NCBI RefSeq assembly: GCF_000282315.2
Contig: NZ_AKJN02000007.1
Span: 868,001 to 932,000, forward strand
DNA from: Pseudomonas sp. GM41(2012)
Lineage (GTDB): Bacteria; Pseudomonadota; Gammaproteobacteria; Pseudomonadales; Pseudomonadaceae
Direction: 5' to 3'
Length of the DNA: 64,000 bases
Shown here one piece after another: positions 8,296 to 17,200 of the stretch. Positions within the stretch are counted from its first letter, which is position 1. The number at the start of each line of letters is the position of its first letter. The notes beneath the pieces are model-generated. The model was given only the letters and a program-made list of their open reading frames with translations. It ran no database searches and had not been told where the DNA came from. The position numbers were made by a program, and so were the translations under genes.

Positions 8296-9198
8296 TCAGC
8301 TACGGCGGGTGACGATATAGCGGGCCAGATCGCGCAACGGCTCGGCCGCCGCGTCAAACGGTCGCAGCGCGTGCAGGGCCTGATCACGCAGTTCCAGGGC
8401 GTAGGCCTTGGCAGCGTCGAGGCCGAGCAGAGCCGGATAGGTCGGCTTGTCACGTGCGATGTCGGCGCCTTGGCGCTTGCCGAGGGTTTCGGTATCGCTT
8501 TCGACGTCGAGAATGTCGTCCTGCACCTGGAACGCCAGACCGATAGCCTGTGCATAAGTCTGCAAAGACTTCAGTTCGTCCTTCTCCGCGCGGCCGCTGG
8601 CCAAGGCGCCGAGTTTGACGCTGACCTCGATCAGCGCGCCGGTCTTGTGCCGGTGCATGTATTCGAGGGCTTTTTGATCGAGTTTCAGACCGACCGAACC
8701 AAGGTCGATGGCCTGACCGCCGACCATACCGGCCGGGCCTGCGGCCAATGCGAGAGCACTGACCATTTGCAGGCGGAGGTGATCGGAGGTGAGAGCAGCG
8801 TCAGAGTTGCTCAGGCGTGGATCAAGCAGGGCGCTGAAGGCCAGGCTCTGCAAGCCGTCACCGGCCAGAATCGCGCAGGCTTCATCGAATTTTTTGTGAG
8901 TAGTCGGCTGGCCGCGACGCAGATCGTCGTCGTCCATGGCCGGCAAATCGTCATGCACCAGGGAATAAGCGTGAATCAACTCCACCGCGCACGCTGCGCC
9001 GTTGGCCTGCTCAGCCTTGCCGCCCAGCGCTTCGCACGCGGCGTAGGCCAGCAGCGGGCGAACCCGTTTGCCGCCATTCATCACGCTGTAGCGCATGGCT
9101 TCGTACAGGCGCGCGAGCTCAGGGCTTGGCGCGCTGAACAGGGTTTCCAGTGCTGCGTTGACGCGGGCCTGGCTGGTCGCCGAATACGCTGCAATCAT
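8296..9198 (-). CDS. ispA: farnesyl diphosphate synthase (short-chain prenyltransferase)
   Basis: Builds farnesyl diphosphate from isopentenyl and dimethylallyl diphosphates. The 300-residue protein has GGKRVRPLL, the first aspartate-rich motif in SLVHDDLPAMDDDDLRRG (about residues 80-97) and the second in GLAFQVQDDILDVE (about residues 220-233), plus KTGALIEVSVKLGAL. The ATG overlaps the xseB stop by 4 bp. dxs follows 92 bp downstream, so the three genes are probably one transcript. Confidence 0.96.
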   Translation of the reverse strand: MIAAYSATSQARVNAALETLFSAPSPELARLYEAMRYSVMNGGKRVRPLLAYAACEALGGKAEQANGAACAVELIHAYSLVHDDLPAMDDDDLRRGQPTTHKKFDEACAILAGDGLQSLAFSALLDPRLSNSDAALTSDHLRLQMVSALALAAGPAGMVGGQAIDLGSVGLKLDQKALEYMHRHKTGALIEVSVKLGALASGRAEKDELKSLQTYAQAIGLAFQVQDDILDVESDTETLGKRQGADIARDKPTYPALLGLDAAKAYALELRDQALHALRPFDAAAEPLRDLARYIVTRRS

Positions 9199-9437
9199 TC
9201 TGGTTGATCCGCGTCGAAGGGTTCCTCGGCCAGTTCGCCGTCACGCTCGAGCAGCACCTGAACCTTTTGCTCGGCCTGGGCCAGCGCCGCCTGGCAATCG
9301 CGGGTCAGACCGATGCCTTGCTCGAAAGCCGTCAGCGAGTCTTCCAGCGACAATTCGCCGTTCTCCAGACGCTCTACCAGCGTTTGCAGGTCAGCGAGAG
9401 ATTGTTCGAAATCCAGTGCAGCTTTTTTGCGGGCCAT
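9195..9437 (-). CDS. xseB: exodeoxyribonuclease VII small subunit
   Basis: Small subunit of the single-strand DNA nuclease exonuclease VII; it wraps around XseA. The 80-residue product has the family signature FEQSLADLQTLVERLENG, then LSLEDSLTAFEQGIGL and a short acidic tail. It is the first gene of xseB-ispA-dxs. xseA is not in the window, as is usual. Confidence 0.93.
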   Translation of the reverse strand: MARKKAALDFEQSLADLQTLVERLENGELSLEDSLTAFEQGIGLTRDCQAALAQAEQKVQVLLERDGELAEEPFDADQPE

Positions 9438-9543
9438 GGCGGCTATTTCCGGTTGACGTTAAACCGGCGCGACACTAGCAGACATGGGGGTTATGGGCAA
9501 ATGAGCGGGAGACTCAACCGCTGTATTTCCCAGTAAACCAACC

Positions 9544-9682
9544 CTGTGGCGAGGGGATTTAGTGGAACGCCGCATCGCCCCGTTCGGCTGCGAAGCAGTC
9601 GTCAATCCGGACAACTCGGTCTGTTTGGCCGGACGCTGGGGGCCGCTTCGCGACCCAACGGGGATAAATCCCCTCGCCACAG
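9544..9682. repeat. long REP-type inverted repeat, family B
   Basis: Terminal arms CTGTGGCGAGGGGATTTA at 9544-9561 and its complement at 9665-9682, with further pairing around TTCGGCTGCGAAGCAGTC. It lies between xseB and fic, both on the minus strand, so fic's 3' end abuts the repeat, and it may help end fic transcription. Confidence 0.8.
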
Positions 9683-9699
9683 TTGTGTGTCGCAGCAGG

Positions 9700-10845
9700 T
9701 TACTGTGTTGAGTCACCGGGATAGCTGATTTGATAGCGGGTACTGCGCCCACCACCAGGCAGGCGTATGAGGCATCCTTTCTCCAACAACTCGGTCAGAT
9801 GACGGGTTGCGGTAGCTTTGGATACCTTCGCCACGGCCTGATACTGCGCCGCACTGATGCCCTCCGAGAAACCTCGTTCCCCACCATCGAGTAAGCGGTT
9901 CAGCACCTTGGTTTGCTCGGTTGAAAGCTCTGATTCCCGGTGCGCCTGCCAGAAACGCGCCTTACCCAGCACGCTTTCGATCCGCGCCATGGCCTGTTGC
10001 AAGCTGCGCAGCAGGGTTTGCAGAAACCATTCCAGCCACTCGGTGATATCCAGTGTGGCTTTTTGGCAGGATTCGAGCACTCGATAATAGCCGGACCGGT
10101 CTTCGAGAATGCTCGCGGACATGGCATAGAAGCGGATGGCTTGGTCTTCACCCTGAGCCAATGCCAGATCGGTGATCGTTCGCGTCAGGCGACCGTTGCC
10201 ATCGTCGAAGGGGTGCAGTGTGACAAACCAGAAGTGCGCGATGCCGGCCCGCAGCAATGGATCAAGTCCCGCCTGATTCCGGCTGGCGGTAAACCAGGAG
10301 AGGAAGGTGTCGAGCTGTCGCTCAAGGCCCTGACGAGGCGGGGCTTCGAAGTGAACGGTTGGTCTGTCGAGGCGGCCGGACACTACTTGCATTGGATCAT
10401 CGCCGCGTAGCGCACCGACACGGATCGGCCGGGCGGCGAGATCGGTCTCTTGCTCGGGAAACAGCCATTCGTGCCAATCCAGTAATCGCTCCAGCGTCAG
10501 CGGTTCAGCGAAATGCTGAGTGGCGTCGAGCATCAATTGCGCCAGCCCTTCACTGCGCTGGCTGACATTATTAGCATCGTCCAGCTCCAGGCCCAGCCGC
10601 CGCGCCAATGACGAGCGAACCGAGCCGACATTGAGCTGCTCACCCTCAATGGCGGATGAGGTCACGATGTTCTGCAACAGTGCATCCAGTTCGCTCTGGG
10701 CGCTAAGCGAACTGCCCACTGAACTCGCCATGCCCATCAATCGCCCTTGGGCTTGGACACACTCGCGCAAAAACGGCCCCAACCGCTCTGCTTGCCAGTT
10801 GAAGTTGGGCCAATCGGGCTGCTGCCAGATCCAGTGAGGTGCCAT
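9700..10845 (-). CDS. Fic family protein with C-terminal winged helix
   Basis: Probable AMP-transferase that modifies a protein hydroxyl with AMP from ATP; target unknown. The 381-residue protein has an N-terminal Fic_N-type region (IWQQPDWPNFNW), an inhibitory helix motif SSAIEG at residues 63-68 and the catalytic motif HPFDDGNGR at residues 211-219. A C-terminal helix-turn-helix (about residues 310-375, ISAAQYQAVAKVSKATATRH) follows. The N-terminal placing of the inhibitory motif fits class II Fic proteins. The DNA-binding tail and the palindromes just upstream (10868-10930) suggest self-regulation. No antitoxin partner gene is adjacent. It is probably accessory, since neighbours differ between strains at such sites (inference). 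Confidence 0.9.
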   Translation of the reverse strand: MAPHWIWQQPDWPNFNWQAERLGPFLRECVQAQGRLMGMASSVGSSLSAQSELDALLQNIVTSSAIEGEQLNVGSVRSSLARRLGLELDDANNVSQRSEGLAQLMLDATQHFAEPLTLERLLDWHEWLFPEQETDLAARPIRVGALRGDDPMQVVSGRLDRPTVHFEAPPRQGLERQLDTFLSWFTASRNQAGLDPLLRAGIAHFWFVTLHPFDDGNGRLTRTITDLALAQGEDQAIRFYAMSASILEDRSGYYRVLESCQKATLDITEWLEWFLQTLLRSLQQAMARIESVLGKARFWQAHRESELSTEQTKVLNRLLDGGERGFSEGISAAQYQAVAKVSKATATRHLTELLEKGCLIRLPGGGRSTRYQISYPGDSTQ

Positions 10846-10867
10846 GAACTCGGTACTCTTGGAGTGG

Positions 10868-10930
10868 TGAGCCGAATAGAAATGCTATTCGGCTCATATA
10901 TTGAGCCGAATATGACGCCTATTCGGCTCA
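10868..10930 (-). promoter_or_regulatory. twin palindromic operator upstream of fic
   Basis: Four copies of TGAGCCGAAT in alternating orientation form two adjacent palindromes. The first has arms 10868-10879 and 10885-10896 (12 bp, 5-bp loop). The second has arms 10902-10912 and 10920-10930 (11 bp, 7-bp loop). Their centres are about 34 bp apart, a little over three helical turns. The array begins 23 bp upstream of the fic start codon, where an operator would block or steer transcription. Binding by the Fic protein's own winged helix is inference. Confidence 0.6.
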
Positions 10931-11072
10931 CCGTCCACCTGACAGCGTGAATCCCACCGCAAAAATAGATGTATCTGATTGTTAAAAAACCGCCGAATGG
11001 CTAATCTTCGCGCCTTCTACGACCCGAAAGTCATGGGTCTTTCTGACGAAACGCAGTTTTTGGATCTGTAAC

Positions 11073-11116
11073 GCGCCGAGGATCGGGCGCAAGGTTTCGT
11101 TATGCATGGCAGGAGG
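11073..11116 (+). promoter_or_regulatory. possible RsmA/CsrA target in the magA leader
   Basis: A GCGCC/GGCGC stem (11073-11077 with 11086-11090) presents GAGGATCG as its loop, placing GGA at 11080-11082. A second GGA (11112-11114) lies in the AGGAGG ribosome-binding site of magA. A loop GGA plus a GGA in the ribosome-binding site about 30 nt apart is the usual layout of an RsmA-repressed leader. The P. aeruginosa mag operon is reported to be under Gac/Rsm control, as I recall. Confidence 0.45.
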
Positions 11117-11122
11117 CGTCAC

Positions 11123-11914
11123 ATGCGTTCATTTCTTCTATTGCTGATGGGGCTCGTCTGCGCGACCGCTGCCTGGGCCGAGCCGACGGCCGAGTTGTCG
11201 GAGCCGGTCGGCGGCTGGCGCTACAACGGCCTGCTCGATCGCAGCGAATATCCTCAAGTCGCCTATCCCACGCCACCGATCGATCGCGGTGTGCAGCGCA
11301 ATCGCACCATGATCCAGGGCCAACTCAAGGCCATTGGCACTCAGCGAGGGCCGCACACCCTGGCCGTCAACGGCAATCCTCTGAATCTGTACACCGACGA
11401 CCAAGGGCGTTTCGCCCGGCCGTATGCGTTCGGCGCCGGCTCCAACAGCGTTGAAGTACGCAGCGCTGAAGGCAAATCGCTCAAGCGCGTTCAATTCTAT
11501 GAAGCCAACAACCTGCGCACCCCGGCGCGGATTCGCGTGGTGCTGGGTTGGGACGATCCGAAAGCCGAACTCGACCTGCACATCATTACCCCCGACGGCC
11601 AGCATGCGTTCTGGGCTCGCCCGGCGATGAGCAACGGCGGTGGTCTGGACCCGGATGGCGTCGATGGCCCCGGCCCGGAAATGTTCACCATGACCGCGCC
11701 GATGCATGGCACCTATCTGGTTTACGTGAACTATTGGGGCAACTTTGGCAGTGGCGGCTATAACTTCGATGAGACCAGCAACCAGAACGAGGTGATCACC
11801 TCGCAGATCAACCTGGTGCTCAACGAAAACACCGTCGACGAAAAACGCGAGACCTTCATCGTGCCTTTGCGGGCAATCGGCGACCTGCTGCTGGTCAAGA
11901 CTTTCAACTATTAA
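11123..11914 (+). CDS. magA: DUF2135 (YfaP-like) periplasmic protein, MagA
   Basis: First gene of the alpha-2-macroglobulin operon. The 263-residue product has a signal peptide (MRSFLLLLMGLVCATAAWA), a conserved EPVGGWRYNG start to the mature protein, an SNSVEVRS segment, and the DUF2135 core RVVLGWDDPKAELDLHIITP through GTYLVYVNYWG. The ATG at 11123 is preferred because AGGAGG lies 6 bp upstream; the in-frame ATG at 11102 precedes that site. Paralogous to magF at the other end of the operon. The exact biochemical role is unknown; in P. aeruginosa the Mag proteins are described as partners of MagD. Confidence 0.85.
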   Translation: MRSFLLLLMGLVCATAAWAEPTAELSEPVGGWRYNGLLDRSEYPQVAYPTPPIDRGVQRNRTMIQGQLKAIGTQRGPHTLAVNGNPLNLYTDDQGRFARPYAFGAGSNSVEVRSAEGKSLKRVQFYEANNLRTPARIRVVLGWDDPKAELDLHIITPDGQHAFWARPAMSNGGGLDPDGVDGPGPEMFTMTAPMHGTYLVYVNYWGNFGSGGYNFDETSNQNEVITSQINLVLNENTVDEKRETFIVPLRAIGDLLLVKTFNY

Positions 11915-11951
11915 ACATCCCGCTCCACGGATGACATCGGGTTTTGTGAAC

Positions 11952-13664
11952 ATGAGCGATAACACTGTTTCTCCGGCCGCTGAAACGCCTGCAGCCAAAA
12001 CTCCTCGCCGCTGGCCGGCTCTGGTAGTAGGGCTGGTCCTGGTGGCGGGCGTCGCGGCCGGGTTGGGCTGGTTCATGCACAAACCCAAGGCGCCCCCGGC
12101 GCAGTTGGCCAGTGACAAACTGGGCATGAGCCGGCCGGACGGTCTGCTCGAAACCCATTCGTTGAGCCAGTTGCCCAAGGATTTGCTGGCGGTGCCGTTC
12201 CTCAAGGAAACCCTCACCGAAGATTTCGTCTTCTATTACGAAGCGCACGCCGATCGCCTCGGCTTGATCGGCAGTCTGCGGCGGATCATTTACGAACATG
12301 ACCTGAAGTTGCAGGACAGCCTGATCGAGCAGCTCTTCGATCAACCGGCAGACGTCGCGCTGTGGCGTGGGGCGGATGGTCGCCTGAAAGACTTTTTGTT
12401 GGTGATGGATCGCGGTGGTCTGGCCAAGGTGCTGGAGCCGCTGGCGAAAGTAGCGCTGGATGATTCGCAGCTGACCCAACTGGCTGAAATCAAGGTTGCC
12501 GGCGATGTGGTGCCGCTTTATCAACTCACCTACAACCACAGCAAAGCGCTGCTGTTCGCCTCTCATGGCGACAAACTGGTGGTGCTGTCCAATCCGGCCA
12601 AGCTGTATGAGGCCGGTCACGGTCCGGTCGAAGAACCCGGCATGGTGTCGACGGAATCGCTGGAAGCACTGCTCGGCGGCCAGAAACTGTTCCCCGAAGC
12701 CTTCGGCCTGCCACCGCGCGCGCCTGAAGTAAAACAACGCCTGTCGGTCAACTCCAGCGTCCTGGCCATGGGTTATCAGCGCTTCATCCCGAACTTCGCC
12801 GGGCTGCGTTTCGACATGGACGACAAGGGCTGGCACAGCTTCCTGGCCATGGACGAACTGGACGACCAGCCGGACTTCGATTTCAAGCCGATCTGGCAAG
12901 CCATGCCGATGGGCGCCAGTGCCTGTGTCGCCTTGCCGCTCGCCGCCGAGCAGCAAAAACCATTGCTGGTAAAACTCGGTGCCGAAGAGTCGGTGGCTCA
13001 GGCCCTGACCGAACACATGGCCGGTGCCGCTGGCCTGTGCTGGTACGCTGATTCGCGGTTGTACACGCCGCTGTTAGTGGCCAGCCTGAACGATGACGAC
13101 AGCGCCAAACTCGACGGCGACCTGGGCAATCTGTTCGGCTCGATGGTCGGCGCCTACGAAGGCAACGTCGAAGAGCACGCGTTTCCGGTGATCGAGAAAC
13201 AGGAAGGCCCGACCCACCAATGGCAGCGTCAGGTCAGCTCTAACTTCGGTCCTTACAAGGCCAAGGATGCCGAGAATCCGGACGCAATCACCGGCAAGGC
13301 ATTCATGAAAGTCAGCCTGGTACGCCACGGTTCGACGCTGCTGTTCTCCCTCGATGACAAGCTCGTGGACAAAGCCCTCGGCACCCTCGACAAACGCTTC
13401 CCGCCGATGGCCGACGTGGTACCGAAAGACCTGCTGATGCCGGTCTACTTCGGCCCGGATTCGATGGCGCAACTGATGCAACAGGAAACCCTCGACAGCC
13501 TGCCGCAGGACATGGAGCCGGTGTTCTACAACGCCGCGCAAACCTACCTGATCCCGAAACTGCGCAAGCTCGGCGGCTACGGCAAATACGCCCTGACCTT
13601 GCCGGAAGGCAGCGAGCCCGACGGCCATTGGCAATGGCTGCCGCTGGAATGGAAAGCCCTGTGA
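11952..13664 (+). CDS. magB: DUF2138 (YfaA-like) membrane-anchored protein, MagB
   Basis: The 570-residue product begins with a short cytoplasmic segment and one transmembrane helix (about residues 19-42, WPALVVGLVLVAGVAAGLGW); the rest is predicted to be periplasmic. It contains no recognised catalytic motif. Family resemblance is to E. coli YfaA (DUF2138), which sits in an equivalent yfaA-yfaQ-yfaP-yfaS-yfaT cluster. An in-frame ATG at 11931 is an alternative start; 11952 gives the compact MSDNTVSP start. Its stop overlaps the GTG of magC. Probably an anchor or scaffold for MagD, by inference from operon membership. Confidence 0.8.
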   Translation: MSDNTVSPAAETPAAKTPRRWPALVVGLVLVAGVAAGLGWFMHKPKAPPAQLASDKLGMSRPDGLLETHSLSQLPKDLLAVPFLKETLTEDFVFYYEAHADRLGLIGSLRRIIYEHDLKLQDSLIEQLFDQPADVALWRGADGRLKDFLLVMDRGGLAKVLEPLAKVALDDSQLTQLAEIKVAGDVVPLYQLTYNHSKALLFASHGDKLVVLSNPAKLYEAGHGPVEEPGMVSTESLEALLGGQKLFPEAFGLPPRAPEVKQRLSVNSSVLAMGYQRFIPNFAGLRFDMDDKGWHSFLAMDELDDQPDFDFKPIWQAMPMGASACVALPLAAEQQKPLLVKLGAEESVAQALTEHMAGAAGLCWYADSRLYTPLLVASLNDDDSAKLDGDLGNLFGSMVGAYEGNVEEHAFPVIEKQEGPTHQWQRQVSSNFGPYKAKDAENPDAITGKAFMKVSLVRHGSTLLFSLDDKLVDKALGTLDKRFPPMADVVPKDLLMPVYFGPDSMAQLMQQETLDSLPQDMEPVFYNAAQTYLIPKLRKLGGYGKYALTLPEGSEPDGHWQWLPLEWKAL

Positions 13665-14299
13665 CAGCACTTATCCGAGGCCTCGGCCTGCTGGCGTTGC
13701 TGCTGGGCACCCGGGCATTTGCCACTGAGACGCCGCCGCTGGACGTGCAGCAATCCCAGGTGTTCCGCGCCTGGTTCGTGCGCATCGCCCAGGAACAACT
13801 GACCCAAGGCCCGAGCCCGCGCTGGTATCAGCAGGACTGCGCGGGCCTGGTCCGTTTTGCCGCCAACGAAGCGCTGAAAGTCCACGACGACAAATGGCTG
13901 CGCAGCAATGGTTTGTCCAATCGCTATCTGCCGCCGGAGCTGCAACTAAGCGAGGCCCAACGCGGCCTCGCCCAGCAATGGCAGCAGGGCGGTGGCAAGG
14001 TCGGGCCGTACGTCAACGCGATCAAACTGATTCAGTTCAACAGCCATTTGGTCGGCCGCGATCTGGCGCAAGCCCGGCCCGGCGACCTGATGTTTTTCGA
14101 TCAGGGCGACGACCAGCACCTGATGATCTGGATGGGCCGCTACATCGCCTATCACACCGGCACCACCACCCCGACTGACAACGGCATGCGCTCCGCAAGC
14201 CTGCAGCAACTCATGACATGGAAGGACACCCGATGGATACCCGACGCAGCCAACCCCAACTTCATCGGCGTCTATCGACTGAACTTTCTCTCCCAATGA
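13661..14299 (+). CDS. magC: DUF1175 (YfaT-like) protein, MagC
   Basis: The 212-residue product starts at a GTG overlapping the magB stop and has a signal peptide (VTALIRGLGLLALLLGTRAFA). The mature part carries QQDCAGLVRFAANEAL (Cys-containing), ARPGDLMFFDQGDDQHLMIW and YIAYHTGT. A Cys in DCAGLVRF followed by a His in QHLMIWM is the spacing seen in NlpC/P60-type cysteine peptidases (DCxxLV then DHVxI), so a papain-like peptidoglycan or amide hydrolase is possible. That is my inference; the family itself is DUF1175. Its stop overlaps the magD ATG (ATGA). Confidence 0.8.
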   Translation: MTALIRGLGLLALLLGTRAFATETPPLDVQQSQVFRAWFVRIAQEQLTQGPSPRWYQQDCAGLVRFAANEALKVHDDKWLRSNGLSNRYLPPELQLSEAQRGLAQQWQQGGGKVGPYVNAIKLIQFNSHLVGRDLAQARPGDLMFFDQGDDQHLMIWMGRYIAYHTGTTTPTDNGMRSASLQQLMTWKDTRWIPDAANPNFIGVYRLNFLSQ

Positions 14300-17200
14300 T
14301 CGGTGCCCGCATGCTGCGTTTTCTGCCCCTGCTGTTGGTCTTGGTGCTGCCTTTTTCGGCGGTCAACGCCGAAGACACCGTCGAGCCGAGTGGCTACACA
14401 CCGGTGGCCGGTGAAAGCTTTTTCCTGCTGGCCGACAGCAGTTTTGCCAGCGACGAACAGGCGATGGTTCGCCTCGAAGCGCCGGGTCGCGATTATCGTC
14501 GGTTCCGCATGGAGCCTTACGGCGGCGCCGACATTCGGGTGTACCGCATCGACAAGCCGCTGGATTTCCTCAAGCGTCAGAAGAACCTGCACCGCGTGGT
14601 CAGCGACGGTCAGTTCAAGGGTGAAGGCCTGTCGAACACCCTTGCGTACCTGTGGGACAACTGGTACCGCAAATCCCGTCGGGTGATGCAACGCGCGTTC
14701 TCCTACGAATCGCGTAAGCAAGTCACCGAGGAAGTGCCGGAGCTGAAGATGGGCGCCGCCATGGCCGCGCCAACGCCCTATGACGCTCAGCCGCAATTCG
14801 CGCTGATTCCGGGCTTGCCGGTGGTCAGCCAATTCCGCTATCCGCTGTGGCAAGCCAAACCGATCCAGCCGCCTGAAGGCGTGAACCTGGCCGGATCTTC
14901 CAGTGAGTTCGTCAGCGTTGCACCGGGTAACGTGTACATCCCGTTGGGCAATCTGAAACCGGGTCTGTACCTGGTGGAAGCGCTGATCGGCAAGTACCGT
15001 GCGACCACCATGGTCTTCGTCTCCAACACCGTGGCCGTGAGCAAGATTGCCGGTGATGAATTGCTGGTGTGGGCCGCGCGCAAACACCAAGGCAGTTCGG
15101 TGCCGAAGGTGAATGTGCTGTGGACCGATGGCCTCGGCGTGATGAGCAGTGGCGCCACCGATGCCGATGGTTTGCTGCGTCTGAAACACGTCAGCCCGGA
15201 GCGTTCCTTCGTGATTGGCGAGGACGAAGAGGGTGGGGTGTTTGTCTCAGAAAACTTCTATTACGACAGCGAAATCTACGACACCAAACTCTATGCCTTC
15301 ACCGACCGGCCGCTGTATCGGCCGGGGGATTGGGTGTCGCTGAAGATCGTCGGTCGCGAGTTCAAGAACGCCCGCGACTCTGTGCTGCCGACTGCAGCAG
15401 ACGTCAACGTGACCGTGCTCGATGCCACCGGCACGGCGCTGCAATCGCTGGCGCTGAAACTCGACTCCAAGGCGGGCACTCAAGGCCGTTTCCAGTTGCC
15501 GGATAACGCGGTAGCGGGTGGTTACGAGCTGCGTTTCAGCTACAAGGATCAGGCCTACAGCAGCGCCTTCCGTGTCGCCGAATACATCAAGCCGCACTTC
15601 GAGATTTCCCTGAACCTGGCCAAGCAGGATTACCGCACCGGTGAACCGGTGAAGGGCAGCCTCGTGCTGCTGTACCCGGACGGTAAACCGGTGGCCAACG
15701 CCAAGTTGAGCCTGAGCCTGCGCGCCCAACAACTGTCGATGGTCGACAACGAACTGCAATACCTCGGGCAATTCCCGGTTGAGCTGACCAGCACCGAACT
15801 GACCACCGACGCCAAGGGCAACGCGACGCTGGATCTGCCGGCGGCCGAGAAACCGAGTCGCTACATGCTCACCGTGTTCGCCAGCGATGGCGCGGCGTAT
15901 CGGGTCAAGACCACCAAGGAAATCCTCATCGACCGCGGCGCGGCGAGTTTCAGCCTGCGTGCGCCTCAGCGTTTTAGCGCGGTGGGCGACAAGGTTGCGT
16001 TCGGTTATTTGAATGAAGGCGGCAGCGAGCAAAGCAAAGCGGTCACGCCGAGCAGCTACAGCTGGGTGCGTCTGGAAGACCAGAGCACTGGCGAAGGCAA
16101 ACTCGCCGCGAAAGACAAAGGCTTCACCCTGGCCTTCGACCGTCCGGGTACTTACAACCTGACGTTGAAGGATGATCATGGCCGCGTGGTGGGTGCCACC
16201 GGTCATTCGGTCACGGGCGACGGCGTCAAAGCCGTGCCGGGCACCGTGGAAATCGTCCTCGATAAACCCGAGTACAAGGCTGGCGACGAAGCCCTGGCAT
16301 TGATCACGTTCCCAGAGCCGATCAGCGATGCACTGCTGTCGCTGGAGCGCGACAAGGTCGAGGCCACAGCGCTGCTGTCCAAGGGCGGCGACTGGCTGAA
16401 GATGGAAAAACTCAGCGAGACCCAATACCGCGCGCGGATCCCGGTGAAGGACAATTTTGCGCCGAACCTGACGTTCTCCGTGCTGTACACCAAGGGCGGT
16501 CAGTACAGCTTCCAGAACGCCGGTATCAAGGTGATCGCGCCGCAAATCGACGTGGCGATTGCCACGGACAAAGAGGCATATCAGCCGGGCGATACCGTGT
16601 CGGTGGACTTGACCACGCAGTTCGCTGGCAAGCCTGTCCCAGCGCACCTGACGGTCAGCGTGGTGGACGAAATGGTCTACGCGTTGCAACCGGAAGTGGC
16701 GCCGACCATCGACCAGTTTTTCTACCACCCGCGCCGCAACAACGTGCGCACCAGCGCCAGTCTGTCGTTCATCAGCTACGACGTGGCATTGCCGGGCAGC
16801 CCTGGCGCGCCGGGCAAAGCTAACCGTAGCGAGCGGGGCGTGAAAGTGCTGGAGCGGCCGCGTCGTGAAGACGTCGACACTGCCGCGTGGCAGCCGGAAT
16901 TGATCACTGACGCCAACGGCAAAACCCGTTTCACCTTCAAGATGCCGGACTCGCTGACCCGCTGGCGCATCACCGCCCGGGCCATCGCAGATGACGGTCA
17001 GGTCGGGCAGAAAAAGCAATTCGTGCGCTCGGAAAAACCGCTGTACCTGAAGTGGAGCGGCCCCACCAAATTCCGCACAGGCGACAAACCGGATCTCGGC
17101 GTGTTCGCTTTCAGTCAGGCCGAGAAACCGGTCAAGGCTGAGCTGGTGATTCATTTCGGCGGTACCGAACAACGCGTCCCCGTGACGCTGAATAACGGCA

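Noticed and set aside
9544..9682. Family B repeat as a miniature transposon with target duplication
   Set aside because: No flanking direct duplication is visible, and the ends match the other extragenic palindromes in the window.
15247..17172. A 641-codon open frame antisense to magD
   Set aside because: It arises from third-position GC bias in the opposite strand; the magD frame has clear family motifs throughout, and the antisense product has none.
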